This document shows, piece after piece, positions 40,779-50,615 of a DNA stretch of 64,000 bases. Each line of letters starts with the position of its first letter. The stretch's first letter is position 1. Under the pieces are notes generated by a model. That model had not been told where the DNA came from. It did not search any database and saw only the letters and a program-made list of their open reading frames with translations. The stretch is from contig CAUJNA010000491.1 in the NCBI GenBank assembly GCA_963377175.1, positions 335,572-399,571 on the forward strand, read 5' to 3'. Source of the stretch: Effrenium voratum (Eukaryota; Sar; Dinophyceae; Suessiales; Symbiodiniaceae). Made by a program: the position numbers and the translations under genes.

Positions 40779-41501
40779 GTGATACAGCCGTATGAAGGCC
40801 CCAGCCGAGGCTTTATTGTTGGACCAACCAATCGTTTCCTGGTCAGTGTGTTTGCCGTCGGAACAAAGTGGGTTGCGCACAACGTCTCAGCGCTTTTCCG
40901 CCGCCAGAAAGGCCAACTTGAGCGATGGGTCCAAGAGATCACACATCAGCAAGGCCAGCAGATCGCGGCAGTCAAGCAAACTGTGGACATGCAGCAGTCT
41001 GTGTTCGGCTTCCAGATGCAGAAGTTTGAAGCTTGGCTGGCGCAGCGCCAGAGACACATGTGGCAAGTATTTGGTCCTGGGCCGGCTATGTGGAGGACGC
41101 CAAGCTCTATTCCGCGGTTCGGCTCAGCCCGTCGCCCGCCGGGGCCGGGGCAGAGACGCAGCAGGGCGTTGGGGCGCGCCAAGCCCAGCGGCTTGGACGA
41201 GTTGGAGCTGTCCGCCGCTTGTGACCAGCTTCTGAGTGGGCGTCGCAATGTCCCCTTTCCAGCCTGGATTCGTGCAGAAAGGCATGAACATGTCCCCTTA
41301 GTAGCGCGGCGTCCCGTGCCGCCCTGCTCCCGGCAGTGGCCACATGGCCCATTGGGAGCTGTTGGTCTGGCATATGTCTGCAAGCGCGCGATACATCTTG
41401 TCCCAAGCAGTGCGCAACAGCCGCGCAGATCCTGCATGGGTGAGCGGCATCCTGGTACTCTAGTCATGCTGCCGCAAACAAACATCACGTTGCGCGATTG
41501 A
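40779..41501 (+). CDS. 240-codon open frame, hypothetical protein
   Basis: The longest plausible + frame in the window. The N-terminal third has RFLVSVFAVGTKWVAHNVSA then RRQKGQLERWVQEITHQQGQ and QMQKFEAWLAQRQRHMW, a heptad-like helical segment. The rest is Arg/Pro-rich. GTG (40779) is not a likely eukaryotic start, so it may be an exon. An antisense frame of 264 codons (40946-41740) overlaps; the helix composition favours the + strand. No family is recognised. Confidence 0.45.
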   Translation: MIQPYEGPSRGFIVGPTNRFLVSVFAVGTKWVAHNVSALFRRQKGQLERWVQEITHQQGQQIAAVKQTVDMQQSVFGFQMQKFEAWLAQRQRHMWQVFGPGPAMWRTPSSIPRFGSARRPPGPGQRRSRALGRAKPSGLDELELSAACDQLLSGRRNVPFPAWIRAERHEHVPLVARRPVPPCSRQWPHGPLGAVGLAYVCKRAIHLVPSSAQQPRRSCMGERHPGTLVMLPQTNITLRD

Positions 41502-41811
41502 ATGCTTGGGGCCAACAGGCGAACATATTTCAGCTGGCCATGGGGTGCCCCCAATTTTGGAAAACCAGGCTGGCGCAGGCCAAGACGCCCGGGTGCTGAG
41601 GCTGCTGAGTCAATGTCTTCCAGCAGATTGCCATCAGACGCCCTCAGCCGGGGACGCAAGCTGCAGCTGGGAAGGATATGCTGCAGTTCTGTCCCCAATT
41701 GGCCAACAAGCTTGCAACCCGTGTAGGCCAGATTTCGCATCCCACGTTATGCATATAGCAACTTCCAGTGCCTCCCAAAGTATAGTTGAAGGCTTGTGAG
41801 GGCTTTTGCAG

Positions 41812-42096
41812 GCACTGGATCGCATGGTTGCTGAAAGTGGTTCGATTTTTTTCGCTGGCGCTGGCGGACGTGTCAATGGCGATGAGCTTCGTGGTGGTGG
41901 CCTGGAGGGTGCGGCAATCGCATTGGGCCTGCGTACTGCTTTGGGCCCTTCTGGAATTTGGCTGCGGGTCAAAACCGTTTTGGAATCCCATTTTGGGGTA
42001 GGTGAATTCACCACCCATTTTAGAGCCTATTTTAGTGGTTGGATTGGGATGTTCACTGGGGGTACGGGCTTTGGCTTTTGACCCATGGCCATTTGA
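41812..42096 (+). CDS. Flavin amine oxidase-like C-terminal exon
   Basis: After TTTTGCAG the frame reads ALDRMVAESGSIFFAGAGGR then LEGAAIALGLRTALGPSGI. SIFFAG......GG.EGA...GLR.A matches the FAD-contacting C-terminal motif of the monoamine/polyamine oxidase superfamily (FFAGE.....G...GA..SGLR.A), though Glu after FFAG is replaced by Ala. A family-A element begins at the last codons. Deleting it with its 5-bp repeat ATTTG produces a stop immediately (..GPSGI*), so the element sits at the stop codon. The catalytic domain was not found upstream. Confidence 0.5.
41961..42090 (+). mobile_element. Introner-like TIR element, family A
   Basis: The ends are GGCTGCGGGTCAAAACCG and GGCTTTTGACCCATGGCC. 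Perfect 5-bp flank ATTTG at 41956-41960 and 42091-42095. GTGAATTCACCACCC core. Confidence 0.9.
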
Positions 42097-42548
42097 CAAG
42101 ACGAGGTGAGGAACAGCCGCATCGAGTTGGCAGACTGCGCGGGCTTGAAGCACGGCACCGTGCGGAAGCCTACAGCTGTCGTAGGTTTGTGCCTGGCTCC
42201 CGGTTCAAGAGGCTCAAGCAATGGATTCCCACGGCAAAGCTAGGCTTGTTGTACAGATTTGCCAGTGCTTCTCACGTCGCCCATGAAGAAATCCCCTTTC
42301 TGGTGGGTTACCTTTGAGTTTGGAGACTGCAGGCATGCTGTCAGCTCTAGCGTGTCTCATCATTGCCAGCCAGCTGCGCACCCTGTCACACGTACCTCCT
42401 ATTTTCCCTTTTTGGGATCACACAAAGCTGTTTGCACATCGAACCTCGCCACAGCTCCGGGCATGAGTCGATGTCTGTGCCGGCGAAAGGCTAGTATGAT
42501 TGAAGCTTGCTATTTGAGACCCTTACTTCAGCCGGTTTGTCTCTGCAG

Positions 42549-42640
42549 TGCCTCGCTATGCTCACGCCTCAGGCCTGCAACTTTCGGTGCAAGGATGGCT
42601 ACCAAAAGGTCCGGAAGCTCAGAGATGCCCAACTTGGCCA
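42549..42640 (+). CDS. CCP/sushi-like half-module exon
   Basis: After CTCTGCAG the frame reads CLAMLTPQACNFRCKDGYQK. QACNFRCKDGYQK is a clear CCP-like core. A family-C element follows at 42672. Confidence 0.7.
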
Positions 42641-42671
42641 GGCCGTTTGGTAGGCCTTCTGAAGCAACATA

Positions 42672-42775
42672 CTGTGGCTCAAAAAACCGGCACCAAAGTC
42701 AACCCTGGCAAGTGGAAACATGGACCAAAACCTGCGTAACCCCTCCTGTTTAATGTTGAGCCACATAAATTTATA
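42672..42775. mobile_element. Introner-like TIR element, family C
   Basis: CTGTGGCTCAAAAAACCGGCACC at the left and TTTAATGTTGAGCCACA at the right, with GGAAACATGGACCAAAACC in the core. Confidence 0.82.
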
Positions 42776-42954
42776 TTTGAAAACATTCCTGGCATATCCT
42801 GGCACTGTTGGCGATGGTGCATTCAAGGCGTATTCCTCGGCTTGAGGTGGGCGAGCTTCAATGCTTCTTCGGCCGCTTTACCTCTGCCAGGCACGCTTGC
42901 ACGTTGGGCTGCAGCTTTCTGACAAGAGACTGAAATGAGAAAGGTGCTGCAGGG

Positions 42955-43030
42955 AGGCCAATTCCTTGGATATGCTTTAAGGAGCCAGCGGAGTCATTCG
43001 GGGTCAATAAATTAAGCTGATTGGGTTTAA
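42955..43030. repeat. Family L partial copy
   Basis: GGATATGCTTTAAGGAGCC..AGCGGAGTCATTCGG matches 3432-3490. Confidence 0.65.
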
Positions 43031-43204
43031 GTGAGCGGCGATCAAAAATCCAATGAAGAAGCTTAGTCGTGGGGTGCCAAAATGGGATTCCGCGGAAGGA
43101 TTTGTTCAGGGCGCGGAAACTTGCGGAAGCTTCTGCGGAGCACATTGCAAGCTTTGTTGCTGCGGAAGCCCGCAAAAGCTAGCTTCACAGATGGCAAACA
43201 AAAT

Positions 43205-43730
43205 GAACAGTTTGTTTGGCTCAAGCAAATTGTTTTTTTGGTGCCGGGTTCTTGGAGAAAAAAAAGAACCCTGCAACTTGCAAGCCATTGTTTGGGCCAA
43301 ACAAATCGTTTTTATTGCGCCCCACACTCCAATAAACTAGACACCAAAGCCAAACCAGGGATGAATCGAACCCTTGTGTCTAAATAGGCACAGTGGATCC
43401 CACGTCCGCACTACAAACTGATGCACTCCGGCCCTCTGTCCACAAGGAGCGCTAGCCTCACATTTGCCATCCTCCTTTGTGGAATCGGAAAAACCAACCG
43501 CGATTTGTTTGGCGCAAACAATTTCTTTGTGGGCGCCAAGTTCTTGCCTTGACCCTGACTGCGCCAAAAGCTAGCCAACAAAACAGAGAATTCAAAACAA
43601 TTTGTTTGGCCCAAACAAAGTGTTTTTGGCCTGACTCAGTCTAAGAATAAACACAATGTATTTGGCTCTGACAAGTGTTTTGCCAATGCAGCTTCTTAAC
43701 AACTATTTGTTTGGCTCAAGCAAATTGCCC
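43205..43730. repeat. Cluster of near-palindromes TTTGTTTGGC.CAAACAAA
   Basis: Five copies of a 20-22 bp imperfect palindrome (TTTGTTTGGCTCAAGCAAA, TTGTTTGGGCCAAACAAA, TTTGTTTGGCGCAAACAA, TTTGTTTGGCCCAAACAAA, TTTGTTTGGCTCAAGCAAA) near 43208, 43288, 43503, 43598 and 43706. Confidence 0.8.
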
Positions 43731-43889
43731 TGGATAAAACAAACCAAGCTGTATTTTGTTTTTTTTCCATTTGGTCAGCTGTGAAGAAACAAAAGTGACT
43801 TGGAGGAACGCCCGGGACAGGCTTTCAGCAAATCGTCGCGCGGGACGCGCAAACAACCCCAGCAAAGCCCAACAGAAGTCCCACACAGA

Positions 43890-43965
43890 CCACGCGAAGC
43901 CGCGGAAGCAAAGTACTTTTGCGGAAGCCAAAACCCGTGCCGCGGAAGCCAGCGGAAGATGCGCG
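43890..43965. repeat. GCGGAAGC motif cluster
   Basis: GCGGAAG(C) occurs four to five times in 75 bp, as at 43090-43170. Confidence 0.6.
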
Positions 43966-44063
43966 GACACCAGTCCCATATTATGACCTTTTGTCCTTTT
44001 ATTTTTGGTCACCGCTCAAGTGGCATTGCTTCACGTGCAGCTGATTGAGCCGGTTCCTTAAAT

Positions 44064-44175
44064 GGCTGTGGCTCAAGTTAAACAAGAGGGGTCGCAGGTT
44101 GTGCTCCATGTTCTCACTTACCATGGTTTCACTTACCAGGGTTCCATGTTGGCACCGGTTTTTTGAGCCACAGCC
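44064..44175. mobile_element. Introner-like TIR element, family C
   Basis: The ends are GGCTGTGGCTCAAGTTAAAC and CGGTTTTTTGAGCCACAGCC, AAATG on both sides. Preceded by family L (44022-44063). CACTTACCA(T/G)GGTT is repeated inside. Confidence 0.85.
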
Positions 44176-44335
44176 AAATGAGAAAGGAAGCAGGGAGGCC
44201 AATTCCTTTCTTTGTGCAGCTCTCGCAGAGAACGGTGCTTGTCAGTTTGCAAAATGTTGCGAGAGGCCCTCCACTCATAAATGATACAGGACACTAAAGT
44301 GGTTCCGTTTACAAGCAGCCAAAGAAATGACTCAA

Positions 44336-44450
44336 ACAATACACCCTTCCTTTCTGTGTAGCCTTGCTTGTCCAGTGCCGTTGCGCAAGGTGCAAGCCTG
44401 CAGATTGTCAGGAGCTCTTGTTGGGGGGTCTGCATTGGCACCTGAACCAA
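44336..44450 (+). CDS. CCP-like half-module exon
   Basis: The frame reads SFLCSLACPVPLRKVQACRL then SGALVGGSALAPE. C..AC........ACRLSGALVGG follows the usual Cys spacing. Confidence 0.5.
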
Positions 44451-44793
44451 CCGGGAAAATGCATCCGTGCATGCATTTTGTAGCTCATTCGGTTTTTCGA
44501 GATCTCAGAGCTAACACACCCAAGAGCCAGGAGCCACCTTCCATCCAGGGCCTCACAGCTGTGGGAGCTGCACGCTGCGTGTGCGGCAACTCAAAGGGTT
44601 TGATCTCATGAAGTCAGAGAGTTCAAGCATGTGATCAATGCCGGGAACACGCTCCTCAGAACCGCAGAGGTTCTGGCAGACATCATAGCCACAAGGCACG
44701 CCTGACATGCCCGAACCGTAATTCAACCCGACGACATGCGGCCATGCAGTAAATGCCCAAGCACGGCCTGCATCCAATTGTCGCAGATGTCTT

Positions 44794-44900
44794 TTGGTGC
44801 TGATCACCCAGGCCAAGGCCGTCGGGTATGGGGTGCAATGCGACCTGCGACTTCCCTTTGCGGCTTGTGCCACAACTCACATGCAGCCGAGCACTCAGCG
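44794..44900 (+). CDS. Possible CCP-like exon
   Basis: The frame reads AKAVGYGVQCDLRLPFAACA. GVQCDLRLPFAAC is similar to an end-of-module strand. Another open + stretch, KHVINAGNTLLRTAEVLADI, lies at about 44625-44705. Confidence 0.4.
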
Positions 44901-45297
44901 ATCATCGTCTTTACATCTTACGCCTTGCAAGCGGAACAGAGGTCTAGACGAAATGCTTTGCTGCGTGCGAGTTGACATCAAGCTTTCCCAAAAAAGAGTT
45001 GCTTTGGCTACAGAGCATGCTGACATTGTTATGGACACTTAGCATCGTTTGCAGGTGACAATGACAAGGTTCATCCAGCCGGCATCTATCCTACCATTTG
45101 CCCTGACAGGCTTTCCAAATTCCGCGCGTGAGTTTATTTGATGATCCGGCTTTGGCTGAATGGTGTTGGTGATGTGTTTTACGAATGTGACATAATATGG
45201 GGTGAGCGAAAGATAAGCAACAGATCAGGGGTTTGCATCAGTATTGGCGGTGTGTGGCAAAGCCGTGCACGTGCGCGCCGTTGCGCACAGACACACA

Positions 45298-45358
45298 TCT
45301 CTCTCTCTATATATTATATATATATATATGTTTTTCTGTGTATATATATATATAGATT
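45298..45358. repeat. (CT)n/(TA)n microsatellite
   Basis: CTCTCT followed by TATATA blocks. Confidence 0.9.
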
Positions 45359-45476
45359 GTTTGGGATTGCCATGTGGCCCGCCCAAATGATCAGATGAAA
45401 GCAAATCATCAGCACGCCACAGCCTATGGCTGAGCCCGGCGCAAAAGCCGAGTCACAGTACCACTGACGTTGATAC

Positions 45477-45548
45477 AGGGCTCCTTAAAAGATAAAGGGA
45501 CACCGCCATTTACAAGGCAATGTTCAGGTGTATAATGTAAGGATCCCT
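45477..45548. mobile_element. TIR element, family I
   Basis: AGGGCTCCTTAAAAG at the left and TGTAAGGATCCCT at the right are inverted. Second copy at 50782. Confidence 0.7.
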
Positions 45549-45666
45549 GTACCATGGTTTGCGTCAGCCGATGTAAGACTTGCTGGGAGCCGAGGTCATG
45601 GTAAGTGGCTACCTGCAGAATGCGTGCCCGAAGCCAAGAGTTCAGAATTGCCAATGGCCAACAAAT

Positions 45667-45779
45667 GGCCGTGGGTCAACATCAATGGTACCATTTTGAG
45701 GCAGGTGCACCACCCGTTTTAGTCTATTCTAGTGGGGATGGGGATGTTCACTGGGGGTATGGGGTTTTGACCCATAGCC
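45667..45779 (+). mobile_element. Introner-like TIR element, family A (GTGCAC subtype)
   Basis: The ends are GGCCGTGGGTCAACATC and GGGTTTTGACCCATAGCC. Perfect 5-bp flank AAATG. Core GGTGCACCACCC. Confidence 0.9.
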
Positions 45780-45801
45780 AAATGCCAAGGGCCCCTTAAA
45801 G

Positions 45802-45905
45802 CAGGTGTCCTTTTGGGTTGTTTTGGTCGAAAAATAGATGGCGATTCCTGGTTTTTAACTGGTGGTTGAATCATCTACCAGTGCCATCTATTTCCTCGAA
45901 AAGCA
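45802..45905. mobile_element. TIR element, family F (diverged)
   Basis: CAGGTGTCCTTTTGGGTT at the left; AAATAGATGGC and GCCATCTATTT are inner inverted arms. Confidence 0.7.
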
Positions 45906-45916
45906 ATAAGCAAGCA

Positions 45917-46037
45917 TACTGTGGATGGACGAAATCCTCCTAAGAGACCCCTGGAATGATTTGACTCCCCTGTAAATACCAACACTGGGTGCCCATGTTT
46001 TCAAAGTGGTGCGAAATGGATTTTGTCCATCCACAGC
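45917..46037. mobile_element. Introner-like TIR element, family B
   Basis: The ends are TACTGTGGATGGACGAAATCC and GGATTTTGTCCATCCACAG. Confidence 0.9.
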
Positions 46038-46139
46038 GTGCATTTGGCTGGTCCTGAGTCGCAGGCCCTACAGCAAGCCCGGCGGTGAGTCCTGCCATCG
46101 ACCACCGGCGTGGCGGCCCAGACAAAGCTTTCGAAGTCG

Positions 46140-46256
46140 TACTGTGGATGGTTGCGAAATCCGTTTGCACCACGAACCCACTTCTTGTTGGTATTTACAG
46201 GGGAGTCATCATTCCAGGGTTTCTTAGGTGGTGCAGCATTTTGTCCATCCACAGTA
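46140..46256. mobile_element. Introner-like TIR element, family B
   Basis: The ends are TACTGTGGATGGTTGCGAAATC and GCATTTTGTCCATCCACAGTA. Only 102 bp separate it from the previous family-B copy. That interval has the frame SKPGGESCHRPPAWRP and may be a small exon. Confidence 0.9.
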
Positions 46257-46631
46257 TGCCACGAAAAGCGAGTTGTCAGCTTGGTTGATGTTAACTTGTG
46301 TGTGTCATGTCAGAGTCTTCAGAAGTCATCAGCAGCACAACACACATTTGGCTTACAAAGCCTAGATGACCGGTTGATGTATGTGCTCAACCAACACATA
46401 ACACTGTGTGCCCCTTACAAGAACGGACTAACAATTGGGTTGTGCAAAAGTTTGCGGATGCTGTTAGAGAGGGCTTGGTTCAGCCCTAATATTATAACAT
46501 TCTCGGAATTTGGATATCAATGCCTTTTGAATCTGATACCTATCATTTGACGTGCTGCTGCAGCACCAGCTAGTTTTGGCACAGTCCTTGCACACGGAAA
46601 GCCATAGTCGTGTACGGCTGCTGTTCCTCAG

Positions 46632-46740
46632 ACCCGAGCCAGCAGCATGTGCCGAGGCACTGCACCGCGCGGGCGACCTGACCAAGTGCAGCTCCGGAAA
46701 GCATGGGGAGAGATGCGAGGCTGGGCTGCTGGTTTCTTGC
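46632..46740 (+). CDS. CCP/sushi-like module exon
   Basis: After TTCCTCAG the frame reads PEPAACAEALHRAGDLTKCS then SGKHGERCEAGLLVSC. AC.EALHRAGDLTKCSSG..GERCEAG is a strong Cys pattern. Confidence 0.7.
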
Positions 46741-46924
46741 CTGGTTTTAGCGGGGATTTGTCACTGGTAGATTTCTACATATGCTTTAAAGGTTCCCCTC
46801 TTTGCTTTAAGGGGCATCTATCACTGGACATCTGCATAGTGTGTAGGCCCACATTTTTTGGGCATAGTGCTGGCAATGTTTGAGTCGTGCACTACTCCCT
46901 CTGCAAACTGCGCCATTGCCCAAA

Positions 46925-47015
46925 AAGAGCAAAGTAGAGTCGCAGAGATCTGCCTGCCAGGCTTCCTGCGTCCAGGGCTATGCGCTGGATCGGCCGCTGC
47001 CCGCGGCCCGAAGTT
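46925..47015 (+). CDS. CCP/sushi-like half-module exon
   Basis: The frame reads QRSACQASCVQGYALDRPLP. SACQASCVQGY is a clear CCP-like core. Confidence 0.7.
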
Positions 47016-47144
47016 GAGCAGAGAGAAGTTGCTATGTTTTGAGCAGAGACATTTCGGGAGACCCAAATGCCGTCAGACTGTCCCTTTCATTGGGCCGCGC
47101 ATCAAGCCATGCGCGTCTTTTGTTTTTCACACCAGCGCAGCCCT

Positions 47145-47265
47145 CTGACCCACAAACACATGGATAGACATATACACACAGGCACAGACACAAACACAGA
47201 CACACAGACACAGACACGCCTACACCAACACACACCAACAAACACGGACACAAAGACACGGACAG
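47145..47265. repeat. CA-rich microsatellite
   Basis: ACACA and ACAGACACA units. Confidence 0.85.
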
Positions 47266-47269
47266 GTTC

Positions 47270-48115
47270 GGACTGCAAGCTGGACTAGGATTGGTAAGTC
47301 CTGGAATTGGAGAAGCCCAGATTGCAGCTAGCATGTTCGCGTTTACCGAAACAGTTGCGCTGCTTGTAGCCACAGCTACGAAAGATGAATCCCTGCCCCA
47401 CTCACAATCAGCCACGTTCCTCTTTAAACAACGGAGAACCACATGTTTATTCTCAGGGGGTCCCCAGTCCAACTAGTTCTGAAAGTACTCCCTTTCCAGG
47501 CCCCAACAAGTTAACAGATGCTTGTTTCTGGGCAAAGAGTTTAAAAGACTGCAAGCATTTTTTTCCAAAGAGGGCTGCTTGGTGAATGATGGCGGGGGTC
47601 CCTTAATACGACTGGCAGAGAGGTCGGAGGGAGAAATCACCAGTCCAGTCTTGGCTTCAAATTCGGCTGTTCCAATTGAGTGTTGGGCCCTGGGTTTTGG
47701 GATAGTCATGTTGTTTAATTGTGGGGATCTTTATCATGACGGAGAAGCTATTGCTTGGTGAAATGCGAAAGTAATTGCTGAAGGCATTTGAGCCGAAGCG
47801 GGACAAACGCACCCCGTGGACTGCTTGTTGTGCTGAACACGTGCTTAAATTCTGAAGTCACATTGAGCAGCATGTTTCCGTGCAACGCGATGCAGTCTAG
47901 TAGATGAAGTAACTACCCAGCACAGTGATCAAAAAAATGTGCTTGCAAGCCGATAGGTGACCATGCAACTGACAAGTTTGAGGCCAGCACCATGAGACAC
48001 CTCAAGATATCTTAGGGGAGCATTGTACGTTCGAGCAGTTCGAGTAGGTATCGTCCGTTGCTCATGGTCAAAGACGCATTCCTAAGACTTCCAAGTAGTT
48101 TGCGTCATCCAAGAG
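47270..48115. other. No supported gene
   Basis: Short frames only. The block at about 47590-47640 (GGGTCCCTTAATACGACTGGCAGAG..) resembles the family-O element at 57554. Confidence 0.4.
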
Positions 48116-48123
48116 CTAGATGT

Positions 48124-48215
48124 GGCCGTGGGTCAACACCAATGGTACCATTTTGGGGTGAATTCACCACCCATTTTAGTCTATTTTAACGGGTATTGGG
48201 ATGTTCACTGGGGGT
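48124..48215 (+). mobile_element. Family A element, right end lost
   Basis: GGCCGTGGGTCAACACC at the left, GTGAATTCACCACCC core and GATGTTCACTGGGGG. The GGTTTTGACCC end is absent. Confidence 0.8.
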
Positions 48216-48358
48216 GCTGCCATGTATTTGGCCACCCCGAGATCCCCGAGCGAATCCCGTCGTTGGCTGACATAGCTTGCTTCGCCAAGGATTTGCTACG
48301 ACAGCCTGTGGTCCAAGGCATCCTGCGAGCCCTTGCTTGGCCCCAAGCGTTTGGTTCA
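48216..48358 (+). CDS. Exon of unknown protein
   Basis: The frame reads FGHPEIPERIPSLADIACFA then KDLLRQPVVQGILRALAWPQ. Well-composed amphipathic sequence, bounded by a truncated family-A element and a family-B element at 48359. No family is recognised. Confidence 0.5.
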
Positions 48359-48474
48359 TACTGTGGATGGTTGCGAAATCCGTTCGCACCACTTCAGCAG
48401 ATTTGCTGGTATTTACAGGGGAATGATCATTTCAGGGTCTCTTAGATGGTGCAGGATTTTGGCCATCCACAGTA
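48359..48474. mobile_element. Introner-like TIR element, family B
   Basis: The ends are TACTGTGGATGGTTGCGAAATCC and GGATTTTGGCCATCCACAGTA. TA flanks. The next + frame reads VQVVGVCACGQNVSYRC then a hydrophobic LFRAVLAVFALCMFG. Confidence 0.9.
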
Positions 48475-48894
48475 GTTCAAGTCGTCGGTGTTTGCGCGTG
48501 CGGTCAAAACGTCAGTTATAGATGTTTGCAACTGTTTAGAGCTGTTCTGGCAGTATTCGCCTTGTGCATGTTTGGAACACCGGGAGTGACAGATTATTCT
48601 CAGGCAGTTTAGCTGCGTTTGTTTGCTTGATTGAATGCTTGGTAGATTGTCGTGAAGCGTGACTACCCTTTGTGAGTCATAATTAACAAGAGGTCTTGCT
48701 TGCAAGTGAGATTGTGTCGGACCCTGCAGTCAATAATTGGCAGCAATGTTCTGGCGACGACACACACTTGGGCAACGCCATGCTTTTGGGTTCGCCGGGC
48801 CTACCTCCCGCACCCATTTGTGTGACAGGCTCATCAGCATTGGCAGGCTGAGCGGCTGAGCAAGATCCAGAATAACTCAGGATTGCATTGTGAC

Positions 48895-49040
48895 CGACCT
48901 CGACATGCCCTGACTGCAATTGGTCCTATTGTACCAAGAAAGAGCATAGGCCAAAAGGGCCAAAACAAAAACAAGTAAAGCCAGTGTCAAGCACAGAGCT
49001 GTCAAAGCCCATCCAGCCGCTACCTTCGTGAAGACCTAGA
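48895..49040 (-). CDS. Possible minus-strand membrane exon
   Basis: The minus frame reads KVAAGWALTALCLTLALLV then FVLALLAYALSWYNRTNC, a single strong transmembrane helix followed by an NRT sequon. It may be chance hydrophobicity of a T-rich strand. Confidence 0.3.
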
Positions 49041-49649
49041 CGCCATCCAGAGCTTGGCGATGCCTCGGTTTCCGTGCGGACTGGCGAACCTCGGCAGAAC
49101 CTGCGTCGCTGCTCCGTTTCCTAGGCACCATGCGCTCCAATTGGTGACACAGTCTAGACAGCTGGTCAGACGGCGCGAAGAAATGTGGATGGGATCCAAA
49201 GAGTTATCATGCTCCTGAGTTTTTCTTGTTGCTGTTGATTGCAAAATGACCTTGCATCTTTGACATGTGCCAGGGTGGCTCCCCGTTTGGATCCGCGACG
49301 CTTTGGATCCAAGGCGATTCTTGGCGCTTTGGAGGCTGCGAGGGCTGAGACATCATTTTATTCTTTGTGCGGTCAGAACCCAACAAATGGGAGGCCCAGC
49401 AGGGGTCTCTCAATTTCGAGTTTCGACGCAAAACCAGCAGCACGTGCAAGTGTTGAAGGGAAATCCAGTGACCTGCAGCAGTTGTCATCTTTTGATAGTG
49501 ACTTGCAGACCCCAAATGGTAATCAGGCTTGGGGGAGACCATTGTGTTCCCTCTTGCTTGCTTTCAGCAACAAGTCAGACTGACTGTGGGGGGATGATCC
49601 ATCAGGCTGAATGTGCGTGACTCTTGCTGTGCATGGACCATAATATCAA

Positions 49650-49982
49650 TGATGTACTCTCACAGATCCACGGGTGAAAGTCGATACCCATACTTCATTC
49701 TGACAGCTTTGAGTTCACAATTTCAGCGCACCAAAGTCTCAGTGCATATTCTCGCAGTTGCCCAAAGCCGACCTTTTAACCTTTTGGTTTTCCGATTTTG
49801 ATCCCTTTTTAGTCATGGCCCCAAAAGGTGAACCTTGTATTTCTGGGTCCTTTGGGCCACAGGTTGCCACTTACCAGGGCAAGCCGTTTTGGGGTTACCC
49901 TATTTTTGACCCACAGCCACGCACCAAAGTCTCAGTGCATGGCAAAGGGAAGGCTCACAGTGAACGATTCACCGCAGATTGC
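49650..49982 (+). CDS. Exon interrupted by family J element with 21-bp repeats
   Basis: The left frame reads STGESRYPYFILTALSSQFQ then RTKVSVH. After the element the repeated RTKVSVH continues GKGKAHSERFTADC to a stop. Removal of the element and one 21-bp copy (193 bp) is frame-compatible. Protein family unknown. Confidence 0.5.
49748..49919. mobile_element. TIR-like element, family J (A/C-related)
   Basis: It contains GGGCCACAGGTTGCCACTTACCAGGGCAAGCCGTTTTGGGG and ends TTTTTGACCCACAGCC. Flanked by a perfect 21-bp direct repeat at 49727-49747 and 49920-49940. Confidence 0.75.
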
Positions 49983-50267
49983 TGACGGTCGTCGGCGATC
50001 TCAGCGCCAGTGGCGGACTCAGACATTTTTGGGGGGGGCGGCAGCGGGTGAGCAATTGAGCACAGGGCGTGCTTTGACCGCACCTGCATTTAGGACTGTC
50101 TATGGGGAGGGGGGTGTAGATTTGCGGGGGGGTTGGGGGTTTGGGGTTTGGAGTTTCACTCCGAGAAATACGAGGATTGGCGCAGTCAGTCTCAATGTTG
50201 CCGGTCCTTGCGCATGCAAAGCCAAGCCCAAAGCTGAGCAACTGGCACGGAGGGCCCCAAACACTCA

Positions 50268-50505
50268 ATGCTAATCCAACTTGCCAGGGTAGGAAAGAAA
50301 CTGACACCTGGCAACTTTGAGTTCGCAGCCGGTTCGCCATTGAATGCCCCGTCACTGTGTAGTGCCAGCGTAGCCAGATGCTTTGCATATTTCAGTGTGA
50401 AGGACAAGCTCCCTGCGCAAGTGCCAGATGGAATACTTCCCTTTGGAAAGTGTGGTTCGAGCTTGTTTGCAAAAGCCTTGACATGCTCATGCTGGCATGA
50501 CTGAC
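50268..50505 (+). CDS. Possible exon, unknown protein
   Basis: The frame reads FEFAAGSPLNAPSLCSASVA then RCFAYFSVKDKLPAQVPDGI. Good composition with regular Cys. No family is recognised. Confidence 0.4.
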
Positions 50506-50521
50506 AACTCAGTGTTTTCAG

Positions 50522-50615
50522 GTGAGCTGCAGAGCGACGACGAATGCTCAGCTGGCGCAAGCGGCTGCAGCTTGCAGGCACTGTCCGACCGTAATTTGAC
50601 CTGTGATGTTTGGCT
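50522..50615 (+). CDS. Exon with DDECSAGASGCSLQALS motif
   Basis: After GTTTTCAG the frame reads GELQSDDECSAGASGCSLQA then LSDRNLTCDVW. Acidic-EC..G...C.LQALQ-type segments recur in propeptide-like regions of many dinoflagellate secreted proteins (from memory). Clean acceptor at 50520-50521. Confidence 0.5.

Noticed and set aside
40946..41740. 264-codon minus-strand open frame
   Set aside because: Antisense to a 240-codon + frame with a coherent helical segment; the minus frame shows no recognisable motif.
42100..42180. CCP-like reading ELADCAGLKHGTV
   Set aside because: It only appears downstream of the stop created by element removal and has no second Cys pair.
43340..43460. Possible tRNA (GGGTTCGATTCATCCC on the minus strand resembles a T-arm)
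   Set aside because: No matching A box, acceptor stem or anticodon arm could be drawn.
43205..43730. Relict spliced-leader sequence (TTTGGCTCAAG)
   Set aside because: Only the last 11 bases match; the CCGTAGCCAT part of the dinoflagellate leader is missing, and the match is explained by the palindrome repeat.
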